From contig URRJ01000021.1 of the NCBI GenBank assembly GCA_900550205.1, forward strand, positions 1 through 18,606: 18,606 nucleotides of DNA, in the 5' to 3' direction. The position numbers and the translations under genes are program-made. Each line of letters begins with the position of its first letter. Within the stretch, counting starts at the first letter, position 1. This document shows positions 1 through 6,489 of the stretch, in pieces. The notes under the pieces were generated by a model. The model did no database searches, was not told the DNA's origin, and saw only the letters and a list, made by a program, of their open reading frames with translations. This DNA comes from an uncultured Collinsella sp. (GTDB taxonomy: Bacteria > Actinomycetota > Coriobacteriia > Coriobacteriales > Coriobacteriaceae).

Positions 1-10
1 ATTGCTCCAT
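1..10 (-). CDS. 5' end of an unidentified gene leaving the window
   Basis: Only three codons are visible (ATG GAG CAA, Met-Glu-Gln), read leftwards off the window edge. The start is supported by an AAGGAG ribosome binding site at 18-23 on the minus strand, seven bases upstream of the ATG. The product cannot be identified. The gene lies downstream of the htrA terminator on the same strand and probably has its own promoter in 24-195, where two dyads (119-134 and 158-188) are candidate operators. Confidence 0.6.
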
Positions 11-118
11 AGCGGCACTCCTTCGCTCGATTTCAAACGGATACAAGAGTACCACCGGTCGCAACGGGGCCGAATAGCGGTCTCAAACCGCACCGAATCG
101 GCAGCCGCTAGACCGGGG

Positions 119-134
119 TGGATCGCGCGATCCA
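119..134. promoter_or_regulatory. 16-bp perfect palindrome, candidate operator
   Basis: TGGATCGCGCGATCCA is a perfect palindrome about 110 bp upstream of the partial minus-strand gene that starts at position 10. Perfect palindromes of this length in a promoter-length gap are typical of dimeric repressor sites, but no matching regulator is visible and the role is inferred. Confidence 0.35.
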
Positions 135-157
135 ACCATGCTCTTATCAACTCTAAA

Positions 158-188
158 TGATCCGTTTTCCTCCGTCCCCAACGGATCA
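158..188. repeat. 9-bp inverted repeat with 13-nt spacer
   Basis: TGATCCGTT (158-166) and AACGGATCA (180-188) are perfect complements. The dyad lies between the htrA terminator and the partial gene at the left edge. There is no T-tract after it on either strand, so it is more likely a protein site or RNA hairpin than a terminator. Confidence 0.4.
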
Positions 189-189
189 A

Positions 190-232
190 TAAGAAAAGAG
201 GGGCTGTCCCACGTTGATGGGACAGCCCCTCT
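190..232 (-). terminator. Rho-independent terminator of htrA
   Basis: A perfect 15-bp stem (197-211 with 218-232, loop CGTTGA) begins 26 bases after the htrA stop on the minus strand. It is followed there by TTTCTTATT. The GC-rich stem and T-rich tail make this a convincing intrinsic terminator. Confidence 0.9.
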
Positions 233-258
233 GGCCTCGATATGTGCGAAACGGCTCG

Positions 259-1719
259 CTAGTAACCCTGGCCGTAGCCTTGACCCTGGCCCTGCTGGCC
301 CAACAGCTCCTCCAGGTACTGGCGCAACTGCTCGTCGGTGATGCCGCCGTTGCCGGTGTCGGTCGCGCTGTCGTCCTGCTGCTGGCTCTGCAGCTCCTCG
401 TCAGAGCCCAACTCAACCGTGACCTTCTTCTCGTCCTTGCCGCGCATGAGCGTGATCTCGACCTTCTCGCCCACCTCGTGGCTGCGCAGCGCAATGATCA
501 GGCCATCGGCACTCGTAATCTCATCGTCGCCCAGCTTGGTAATGACATCGCCCTCTTGGACGCCAGCCTTGGCGGCAGGACCGTCCTCGACGACGCTTGC
601 CACATACGCGCCGCTATCGGTGCTCAGCTTGTTGGTGCGGGCGCTGAGCGCATTGACGCTCGAAAGCGTAGCGCCCATGTATGGATGCACCGGCGTCTTG
701 CCGTCGATGATCTGGTCGGCAATGTTCTTGGCGTAGTTAACCGGAATGGCAAAACCCACGCCCGAGCTGGAGCCCGAGTAGCTCTCGATGAGCGAGTTGA
801 TACCCACCAGCTCGCCATTGTCGTTGACGAGTGCGCCGCCGGAGTTGCCCGGGTTGATGGCGGCATCGGTCTGGATCATGTTGGCGTAGATGGTGTTGCC
901 GCTGGTAGAGCTCATGGCCGTGGAGCGATACAGCGCCGACACAATGCCCGTGGAGACAGACTGCTCGTTGCCGAACGGCGACCCGATCGCCATGACCCAC
1001 TCGCCCACGTTGAGCTTGGAGGAATCACCGATCTCAATCGGCGTGAGCTTGGAGGCGTCTGCATCCTTGAGCTTGATGACGGCCAGGTCGCTCGAAGCAT
1101 CGTTGCCCACGAACTCGGCCTCGTAGGTGGTGCCGTCGTCCATGGTCACCACGTACTGGTCGTAACCATCGACCACGTGGTTGTTGGTGAGGATGTGGCC
1201 CTCGGTATCGAGCACCACGCCCGAACCGACGCTGCCCGAGCCGTCCGACTCATCAGCAGACTGCGAAAGCGAGCCATTCTGGCTGCCGCTCGAAGTGGCG
1301 GTGATGGAAACGACGGAGGGCAACGCCTTGGCAGAGACGGCCTCGGCCAGCGTGGTGTCCTCGGAGTCGATGGTGATCTTTTGCGTCGATGAACCCGAAG
1401 CACCCGCCGTCACGGCGTTCCTGCCGCCGCCGATATCGAGCGTGCCACTCATAATGAGCGCAATGACCAACAGGGCTCCGCAGGCACAGCCGGCGAGTGC
1501 CGTAATAAAGATCGGCAGCTTTTTGGTCTTGGTCTTGACCACCGTGTGCTTGTTTACAACCTGCTGACCGCCCAGCGGCTGGCCGGTCTGTGTATCGTAA
1601 GCCTGCACGTAGGGAATGTTACTGCCGGCAGGCGTCGACTCCACCTGCACACGCGGCTGCTGCTGGGTCTCGCCAGCGTTGCCCACGTCCTGGGGACGCT
1701 GGGAATCGTTCTCGCTCAT
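259..1719 (-). CDS. htrA: HtrA/DegP-family membrane-anchored serine protease with PDZ domain
   Basis: This 486-aa S1C-family protease probably degrades or refolds damaged proteins outside the cytoplasmic membrane. It has a hydrophilic Gln-rich cytoplasmic N-terminus, one membrane segment at about residues 68-90, a Ser/Gly-rich linker, a trypsin-like domain, and one PDZ domain at about 346-437. The catalytic triad is visible as His181 (TNNHVV), Asp211 (SSDLAVIKL) and Ser293 (PGNSGGAL). The C-terminus ends in an unusual Gln/Gly/Tyr-rich tail (GQGQGYGQGY). The ATG at 1719 is preferred because GAAAGGA lies about eight bases upstream; a longer reading to 1758 has no such site and crosses a leader hairpin. 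The gene appears monocistronic, with its own terminator. The family call is firm; the substrate is unknown. Confidence 0.93.
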   Translation of the reverse strand: MSENDSQRPQDVGNAGETQQQPRVQVESTPAGSNIPYVQAYDTQTGQPLGGQQVVNKHTVVKTKTKKLPIFITALAGCACGALLVIALIMSGTLDIGGGRNAVTAGASGSSTQKITIDSEDTTLAEAVSAKALPSVVSITATSSGSQNGSLSQSADESDGSGSVGSGVVLDTEGHILTNNHVVDGYDQYVVTMDDGTTYEAEFVGNDASSDLAVIKLKDADASKLTPIEIGDSSKLNVGEWVMAIGSPFGNEQSVSTGIVSALYRSTAMSSTSGNTIYANMIQTDAAINPGNSGGALVNDNGELVGINSLIESYSGSSSGVGFAIPVNYAKNIADQIIDGKTPVHPYMGATLSSVNALSARTNKLSTDSGAYVASVVEDGPAAKAGVQEGDVITKLGDDEITSADGLIIALRSHEVGEKVEITLMRGKDEKKVTVELGSDEELQSQQQDDSATDTGNGGITDEQLRQYLEELLGQQGQGQGYGQGY

Positions 1720-1748
1720 AGCTGCGATCCTTTCGTCAAATAACCAAA

Positions 1749-1772
1749 GGCCCGCCAAACATGTGGCGGGCC
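1749..1772 (-). promoter_or_regulatory. GC-rich hairpin in the htrA leader
   Basis: GGCCCGCCA (1749-1757) pairs perfectly with TGGCGGGCC (1764-1772) across a 6-nt loop. On the minus strand it is followed by TTTGGTTATTT and then, at once, by the htrA ribosome binding site. It could be a leader attenuator or a second terminator for the upstream regulator gene. The sequence does not decide between these. Confidence 0.5.
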
Positions 1773-1886
1773 ATCATTGTTCACGTTGAGTTGTACCCCA
1801 ATATGCGGGCGAACGTGTACGAGAACGCAATCTTTTAGGAAGGCTTAAGTTCTGCTGCAGGCCCAAAAGGAACCCGTACCTGCGTC

Positions 1887-1923
1887 AAAACCACCACAAA
1901 GGTGCCTGTCCCCTTTGTGGTGG
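1887..1923 (-). terminator. Terminator-like dyad after the GlnR-like gene (GGGACAGG-type element)
   Basis: CCACCACAAAGG (1891-1902) pairs perfectly with CCTTTGTGGTGG (1912-1923). On the minus strand the stem begins four bases past the regulator's stop and is followed by TTTT. The loop on that strand carries GGACAGGCA, a core also found in dyads at 7987-8033 and 10354-10380. It may therefore be a dispersed repeat that also serves as a terminator. Confidence 0.65.
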
Positions 1924-1927
1924 AAAT

Positions 1928-2590
1928 CTAGTCCTTAAACAGATAACCCACGCCGCGGACGGTGGTGATGTGTGCCGCGATCTGCGGGCCCACCTTGGAG
2001 CGGATGCGTCGGATGTGCACGTCGACGGTACGCGTGCCGCCGCAGTACTCAAAGCCCCACACGCGGTGCAGCAGCACTTCGCGGCTGTAGGCGCGGTTGG
2101 GGTGCGTCGCCAAAAAGCTCAGCAGCGAGTACTCCATCAGCGTCAGGTCGATGGGCTCATCATCGAGTGTCACCTGGTAGGTGGCCAGGTTAATCTCGAG
2201 GTTATCGATGTTGAGTACATCGTCGGCGGCGACGGTCTCCTCCTCGCCCATCAGGTGCTGCGCACGAGCCTTAAGCTCGTTGGGCGTCGCCGTGGGGCAT
2301 ACAAAGTCGGCATGCGCGTGATTCGGCAGGCGCAGGGTGCCGAGCGCCTCGTCGTCAACGATCACCAACATGGGGACGCCGCCGCGATCGTCAAGCCACT
2401 TGGCAATCTGATCGATGCGGTCGCTGCGAATGCCATCGGAATCGAGGATCAGCAGGTCAAAGTCGTGCGCCGCAGTCGGCGAATCGGGAGTAGCCAGGCT
2501 CACCTCGACACCCAGGGTGGTCGTCAAGCTGCGGGCAAACTCGTGGAAGCGCGTCGTGCGCGCCATGAACAGGGCACTCTTTTCGGACAT
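1928..2590 (-). CDS. GlnR-like atypical OmpR-family response regulator
   Basis: This 220-aa DNA-binding regulator has a degenerate receiver domain (1-115) and a clear OmpR/PhoB winged helix (about 126-218, with GGTRTVDVHIRRIRSKVG). An Asp is present at residue 50 (LLILDSDG). However, the acidic pair after beta-1 is missing (ALFMARTT), and the conserved Lys after beta-5 is replaced (CPTATPNEL). These are hallmarks of orphan regulators such as actinobacterial GlnR, whose output domain it resembles closely. The start at 2590 has TTGGAGG seven bases upstream; an upstream reading to 2674 would overlap the preceding gene. It follows the glutamine synthetase-like gene by 50 bases on the same strand with no terminator between, so co-transcription and a role in nitrogen control are likely. 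No histidine kinase is adjacent. GlnR identity is inferred from memory of the family. Confidence 0.85.
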   Translation of the reverse strand: MSEKSALFMARTTRFHEFARSLTTTLGVEVSLATPDSPTAAHDFDLLILDSDGIRSDRIDQIAKWLDDRGGVPMLVIVDDEALGTLRLPNHAHADFVCPTATPNELKARAQHLMGEEETVAADDVLNIDNLEINLATYQVTLDDEPIDLTLMEYSLLSFLATHPNRAYSREVLLHRVWGFEYCGGTRTVDVHIRRIRSKVGPQIAAHITTVRGVGYLFKD

Positions 2591-2640
2591 ATCGGCCTCC
2601 AAGGAAATGAGCTCAATCGTACTGGAACAAGCCAGCGCGA

Positions 2641-3978
2641 TTAGGAGTTCGCCAGGTAGTGCTTGATCTCCCACTCGGTGATCGTAGACTCAAACTTATG
2701 CCACTCGGCGCGCTTCTTTTTGAGGAAGAAGCTGTGGATGTGCTCGCCGAGGGCATCCTTCATAAACTGCGAGTCCTCAAACACGTCGAGTGCCTCTTTG
2801 AGCGAGCGCGGCAGCGGCGTGTAGCCGGCCTCGACCATCTGACGGTCGGTAAGCTTGAGCGTCTCGGCAGTTGCCTCGGGCGGGAGTTCCAGCTTGCGCT
2901 CGATGCCGTCCAGACCGGCCGCTAGCGTGACGGCGTTGACCAGGTACGGGTTGGCCATGGGGTCGGGGCTGCGAAGCTCGATGCGCGTGGACAGCTGCTT
3001 GCCGGGCTTGTAGACCGGGATGCGGACCATGCTCGCGCGGTTGCGCAGGCCCCACGTGGCGTACTGCGGCACGGAGTCGCCACCCGTGGTGATGCGCTTG
3101 TACGAGTTGACCGTGGGGTTGGTGATGGCGCTGATCTCGCGGGCATGCGCCAGGATGCCGGCCATGTAGTGTTTGGCGATGTCAGAGAGGTGGTACTTCT
3201 CGTCGTCCTCGCCCCAAAAGACGTTGTTGCCGTCGTGGTCGAATAGCGACTGGCACAGGAACATAGCGCTGCCGTCCTCGCCTGCCAACGGCTTGGGCAT
3301 AAAGGAGGCGTGGCAGCCGCTCTCGTAGGCCTGCTGCTTAATGATGAGTTTGGCCGTGGTGATGGCGTCGGACATGCTCAGGGCCTCGGCGTGGCGCAGG
3401 CTCATGCCGTGCTGCGAGCGGCCGGCGGCGTGGAAGGTGTACTCCACGGGCACGGACATCTTCTCGAGCGTGAGGACCGTGTTGCGGCGCAGGTCGCGAG
3501 CGGCATCGCTCACCGAAAGATCGAAGTAGCCCACGTTGTCGAGCGGCTCGGGGGTGTGCTCGTCGGGGAAGTAGTAATACTCCAGCTCGGCGCCCACGTT
3601 GAGCAGGTAGCCAGCCTTCTCGGCCTTATAGAACATGCGGCGCAACGCATCGCGCGGATCGCCGGCGAAGGGCTTGCGGTCGGGGGTGCACACATCGCAG
3701 AACACGCGGGCGACGCCGTTGTGGCTCGGGCGCCACGGCAAAATCTGGAAGGTCGAAGCATCGGGAAACGCCAGCATGTCGGCTTCCTCGGGCGTGGCAA
3801 AGCCCTCGATGGCGGAGCCGTCAAAGCCAATACCCTCCTCAAAAGCGACCTCGAGGTCCTCGGGGCTAATGGCAAAGTTCTTGAGGCGGCCGAGAATGTC
3901 GACAAACCACAGACGAACAAAGCGGATGTCACGCTGCTCTACGGAGCGGAGTACGTAATCGATGTTCTGCTGGTTCAT
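2641..3978 (-). CDS. glnA: Type I glutamine synthetase family protein (GlnA2-like) with altered active site
   Basis: At 445 aa this has the full length of a GSI-type glutamine synthetase, which makes glutamine from glutamate, ammonia and ATP. The N-terminal FDGSAIEGF (52-60), the GAELEYYYF metal-ligand strand (Glu131, Glu133), FMPKP (226-230), NSYKR (291-295), RNRAS and RIELRSPDP (332-340) are present. The adenylylation-site region of GSI-beta enzymes is not. Odd: the usual HHE...GQHE block reads FHAAGRSQHG (182-191), losing two metal-binding glutamates (now Ala184 and Gly191). The usual GSGMH reads GSAMF, losing the metal-binding His (now Phe240). The frame is intact, so this is not a broken gene. 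It may be a sensor pseudoenzyme or may act on another substrate. AAAGGGGAG precedes the start. It is the first gene of an operon with the GlnR-like regulator. Confidence 0.88.
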   Translation of the reverse strand: MNQQNIDYVLRSVEQRDIRFVRLWFVDILGRLKNFAISPEDLEVAFEEGIGFDGSAIEGFATPEEADMLAFPDASTFQILPWRPSHNGVARVFCDVCTPDRKPFAGDPRDALRRMFYKAEKAGYLLNVGAELEYYYFPDEHTPEPLDNVGYFDLSVSDAARDLRRNTVLTLEKMSVPVEYTFHAAGRSQHGMSLRHAEALSMSDAITTAKLIIKQQAYESGCHASFMPKPLAGEDGSAMFLCQSLFDHDGNNVFWGEDDEKYHLSDIAKHYMAGILAHAREISAITNPTVNSYKRITTGGDSVPQYATWGLRNRASMVRIPVYKPGKQLSTRIELRSPDPMANPYLVNAVTLAAGLDGIERKLELPPEATAETLKLTDRQMVEAGYTPLPRSLKEALDVFEDSQFMKDALGEHIHSFFLKKKRAEWHKFESTITEWEIKHYLANS

Positions 3979-4043
3979 GTCGCTCCCCTTTCTTTCGGGC
4001 GGGTTTCGACTGGTCTATATCGCAGATACTATCGCAGAAAAAT

Positions 4044-4059
4044 GTTTCCGCAGGGTTAA
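4044..4059 (-). promoter_or_regulatory. Possible GlnR-type box upstream of the glnA-like gene
   Basis: On the minus strand TTAAC, six bases, then GAAAC lies about 65 bp before the glnA-like start. The actinobacterial GlnR box is usually written gTnAc-n6-GaAAc, so this half-site has one mismatch (T for g). A second half-site pair in the correct register was not found. A TATAGA hexamer nearer the gene (about 4014-4019) could be the -10. The site is suggestive only. Confidence 0.35.
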
Positions 4060-4112
4060 AGCGTATCAAGCGCTCAAAAAACGTGTGTGAACAGGCAGTT
4101 GCGAACGAATGG

Positions 4113-5135
4113 TTAGCGCAAGGTCGATGCGCGGTGTTCGATATGACCGGGAATCTCGATGCGTTTGGGGGCGAGCTTTGCGGCTTCGCCCACGGTGGTG
4201 GTAACAACGTCAATGCGCTCGGAGAGGCACCCGACCACGCGCTCGGCGATGGTAAGGGTGTCTTGCGCGGCCGTGGTCACGCCGCCAAAGAGCACATGGT
4301 TCCAGGGGTAGTCGTCAAACGTCGCGATTTTGAGCCCCGCCGGCAGCGAGGGACCAAGCTGCGCCAGCGCCTCGGTCAGACGCAGGAAAACCAGGCCGTT
4401 GACAGCAATGAGGCCGAGCTTTTTGCCCGCATAGTCGCGGATGGTCTCGTCCAGGCGGCTGACGCCCGTGGCGCCCCCGTCGGCCAAGGTGATAACCTCG
4501 CCCGCAAGGCCACGGTGCGAAAGCTCGTCAGTAAAGGCCTTGGCGCGCTCGCGACGCACGGGGCTGTCGTCGCTTGCCTCGGTGAGCATGCACAGGCGCT
4601 CACAGCCCGCAGCGGCGAGCTCGTCTACCAAGCCAGCGACCAGCTCACGGTTGTTAGATGTCACCAAGTCGATGCCGCCGTCGGCAACATCGCGGTCGAG
4701 CAGCACAACGGGCAAGCGCCCCGCGGCCGCGGCGATCGCCTTGTCGTTGCCTCCGCAGGTATTGACGACCAGGCCGTCCACGCCGGCATCGATAAGTCTG
4801 GTGAGCGACTCTGCCTCCTTGGCGGGGTCGCTGCCGCTAATGGCCGTCATGAGCGAGCAGCCGCGCGCAGCGGCGCTGGCGGAAAGTCCTTCGAGCATGG
4901 CGCTGGAGAACGGGTTGGCGATGTCGGCCAGGATCACGCCGATGAGGTTGGTGCGCGAGCTCCGCAGATTGCGCGCGGCGGCACGTGGGCGATAGCCAGT
5001 GCGCTCGATAACCGCCGCGATGCGGGCACGGGTCTCCTCGGTCATTTGCCCGGGACGGTTGTTGAGATAGCGCGAGACCGTGGCCGGGCTCACGCCCGCC
5101 TCGGCGGCAATGTCCTTGATTCTCATCTGCGCCAT
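4113..5135 (-). CDS. LacI-family transcriptional regulator (KdgR-like)
   Basis: This 340-aa protein has an N-terminal LacI helix-turn-helix at about residues 5-27 (IKDIAAEAGVSPATVSRYLN), the hinge region (YRPRAAARNLRSSRTNLIG), and a periplasmic-binding-protein-like effector domain to the end. The segment near residue 280 (IATFDDYPWNHVL) resembles KdgR/DegA-type members that sense sugar acids, but the ligand cannot be read from sequence. The start at 5135 is chosen because GGGGTG lies just upstream; a nearby ATG at 5126 and a longer form from 5183 are alternatives. No sugar-uptake or catabolic gene is adjacent, so the target operon is probably elsewhere. The gene lies between the GntR and glnA-like genes, all minus strand, with gaps of 125 and 134 bp. 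Confidence 0.9.
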   Translation of the reverse strand: MAQMRIKDIAAEAGVSPATVSRYLNNRPGQMTEETRARIAAVIERTGYRPRAAARNLRSSRTNLIGVILADIANPFSSAMLEGLSASAAARGCSLMTAISGSDPAKEAESLTRLIDAGVDGLVVNTCGGNDKAIAAAAGRLPVVLLDRDVADGGIDLVTSNNRELVAGLVDELAAAGCERLCMLTEASDDSPVRRERAKAFTDELSHRGLAGEVITLADGGATGVSRLDETIRDYAGKKLGLIAVNGLVFLRLTEALAQLGPSLPAGLKIATFDDYPWNHVLFGGVTTAAQDTLTIAERVVGCLSERIDVVTTTVGEAAKLAPKRIEIPGHIEHRASTLR

Positions 5136-5200
5136 AACGCACCCCGTTTCCCAATTGTCGGCGGTCTGAGCCATTTTAGGCATTTTTTTAAAAATCTCGG

Positions 5201-5237
5201 TTGCAAAACGCTGTAGGTGAGCGGCATCGTTTTTGCG
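5201..5237. promoter_or_regulatory. Possible LacI-family half-sites upstream of the lacI-type gene
   Basis: TTGCAAAACG (5201-5210) and CGTTTTTGCG (5228-5237) face each other across 17 bp in the 125-bp gap before the regulator. The half-sites resemble arms of LacI/KdgR operators but differ by one A, and the spacer is far longer than in a classical operator. Treat as a weak autoregulatory candidate. Confidence 0.25.
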
Positions 5238-5260
5238 CCTCGAGCAGATGCGATGATGGA

Positions 5261-5953
5261 CTAGACTGACGAGTCTTTAGGCAGCTCAAAGTAGTCGGGA
5301 TGCAAGGCGATAACCGGGCCCTGCTCCTCGGGCATCAGATGCAAGTGCGTCTCTGCCAGATAGCTCGCCGTGTCGGTATCGCCCCTCTTAATGGCCTCGA
5401 GAATCCGGCGATGCTGCCGGCGAATCGGCTCCCAATCCAGGTCCTGCGACACCATACGCAACCAGTTGTATCGCTCAAAATGCGTGTTGACGCTCTTCAT
5501 CCAATCCCACAGCATGTGACGGCCAGCAATCTCAAAACACGTCTCATGGAACAGGTTGTCCAGGTCAAAGAAACGACGCGTTTCGCTATGGTCGAGCGAC
5601 TCGGACTCGGCAAGAATCTGCTCGAGCCGATGCTTTTGCTCGGACGAAGCGGCCGAACAGCATTTTATGAGTACGCTTCTTTCGAGTTTCTCGCGCAAGA
5701 AACAGGCATTCTCGGCGTGTTCCATGCTGATCTTAGAGACGTAGGTGCCGCTCTTGGGACGCGTTTCCACCAGCTCTTGCTCGCGCAGGCGCACAAAGGA
5801 CTCGCGAATGGGCGTGCGCCCGATCCCTGTCTCTTTTTCCAGACCAATTGCCGAAAGGCGCGTGCCGGGCCTGAGCTCGGCATAGATGATCTTGGAGCGC
5901 AGTGCGTTGTATGCCTGATCTTGCAGGCTCTGATTATGCTGGTGTTGTTCCAT
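5261..5953 (-). CDS. GntR-family transcriptional regulator, FCD (FadR) subfamily
   Basis: This 230-aa protein has an N-terminal GntR winged helix (about residues 10-75, with LRSKIIYAELRPGTRLS and GIGRTPIRESFVRL) and an all-helical FCD ligand-binding domain (about 80-212). The metal and ligand pocket pattern of FCD proteins is visible as Asp132 and His136 (DNLFH), His181 (QHRRILEA) and His203 (ETHLHLM). Such regulators usually respond to organic or sugar acids. The start at 5953 is preceded closely by GAGGG. There is no partner metabolic gene: the neighbours are a LacI-family regulator downstream and a repeat-rich gap upstream. The effector is unknown. Confidence 0.9.
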   Translation of the reverse strand: MEQHQHNQSLQDQAYNALRSKIIYAELRPGTRLSAIGLEKETGIGRTPIRESFVRLREQELVETRPKSGTYVSKISMEHAENACFLREKLERSVLIKCCSAASSEQKHRLEQILAESESLDHSETRRFFDLDNLFHETCFEIAGRHMLWDWMKSVNTHFERYNWLRMVSQDLDWEPIRRQHRRILEAIKRGDTDTASYLAETHLHLMPEEQGPVIALHPDYFELPKDSSV

Positions 5954-6015
5954 AAAGCCCTCGGATGAAGCTCACGGTTTGTCGAATTTCACCACGTAAT
6001 ACTATCGCATCGACA

Positions 6016-6056
6016 CGCCCCAGCTCCCAATCAGTCTTTTTGGGACGGGGCTCTTT
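6016..6056 (+). terminator. Terminator-like hairpin in the GntR upstream gap
   Basis: An imperfect stem (arms GCCCC and TCCCA pairing with TGGGA and GGGGC, with a small internal bulge) is followed on the plus strand by TCTTTT. No plus-strand gene is seen upstream of it. It may stop antisense transcripts, or be part of a leader on the GntR side. Confidence 0.4.
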
Positions 6057-6087
6057 TAGCTACCCTGGCCCGCAGATCGGCCCCCTT

Positions 6088-6247
6088 GCCACAAAAGTGG
6101 CCCATCTACTACGTTAACACGGATAGCCTCGGCCATACCGAAAACCGTGAAAACAAAACCGCAGGTAGACAGCTTGTCGATTTTCGAAAAAGCCGACTAT
6201 GGTTGACCCCTGCGGCTTAAACGTAGTAGATAGGCCCTTTTCGTGGC
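6088..6247. repeat. 160-bp element with about 30-bp inverted ends (MITE-like or structured RNA)
   Basis: The left end (6088-6117) and the complement of the right end (6217-6247) align at about 28 positions with three single-base gaps and one C/T difference. They share GCCAC, AAAAG, GGCC and ATCTACTACGTT. The roughly 100-bp interior has nested dyads: CACGG/CCGTG (6118-6122, 6145-6149), CCGCAGG/CCTGCGG (6159-6165, 6209-6215) and a short GTCG/CGAC stem inside the latter. No target-site duplication is evident and there is no coding capacity. It sits in the 536-bp gene-free stretch 5954-6489. It could be a small non-autonomous transposable element or a structured RNA. Confidence 0.6.
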
Positions 6248-6328
6248 GCAGCACTACTGCACCCCAAATTGGTACCTCGAGCCTGTTATAAGTTGCTATG
6301 AAATACGGACGGTTGATAATCAGGGCGC

Positions 6329-6410
6329 GCTATACGACTTGCTATTTCTCACTATACTTTGCTGTACGTCGCTATACTTTGCTATATCTTGCTATAACTT
6401 GACAATAATC
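6329..6410. repeat. 10-bp periodic direct repeats, consensus GCTATACTTT
   Basis: Decamers start in exact register at 6341, 6351, 6361, 6371, 6381, 6391 and, degenerately, 6401. They read for example GCTATACTTT, GCTATATCTT and GCTATAACTT; a 12-nt related unit precedes them at 6329. The period matches one helical turn, so a protein binding each unit would sit on one face, or the A/T-rich steps could bend the DNA. The array lies just past the 3' end of the AlbA_2 gene. Confidence 0.6.
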
Positions 6411-6433
6411 GGCCCGTTACCATCCGGGATATA

Positions 6434-6467
6434 ACGGACCCCAAGCCAACGCTGGCTTGGGGTCCGT
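6434..6467 (-). terminator. Hairpin terminator after the AlbA_2 gene
   Basis: A perfect 15-bp stem (6434-6448 with 6453-6467, tetraloop region ACGC) begins 22 bases past the stop of the minus-strand gene. The tail on that strand is only TATATCC, so the stem is strong but the U-tract is poor. Termination is likely but not certain. Confidence 0.6.
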
Positions 6468-6489
6468 CTTGTACCATGGCTCTTTTGGA

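Noticed and set aside
2591..2674. Longer N-terminus for the GlnR-like regulator
   Set aside because: It would overlap the glnA-like gene, lacks a ribosome site and adds no receiver-like sequence; the start at 2590 has a strong site.
6243..6434. A 63-codon plus-strand open frame over the decamer array
   Set aside because: The translation simply reads the repeats, there is no convincing ribosome site, and it ends in a terminator stem.
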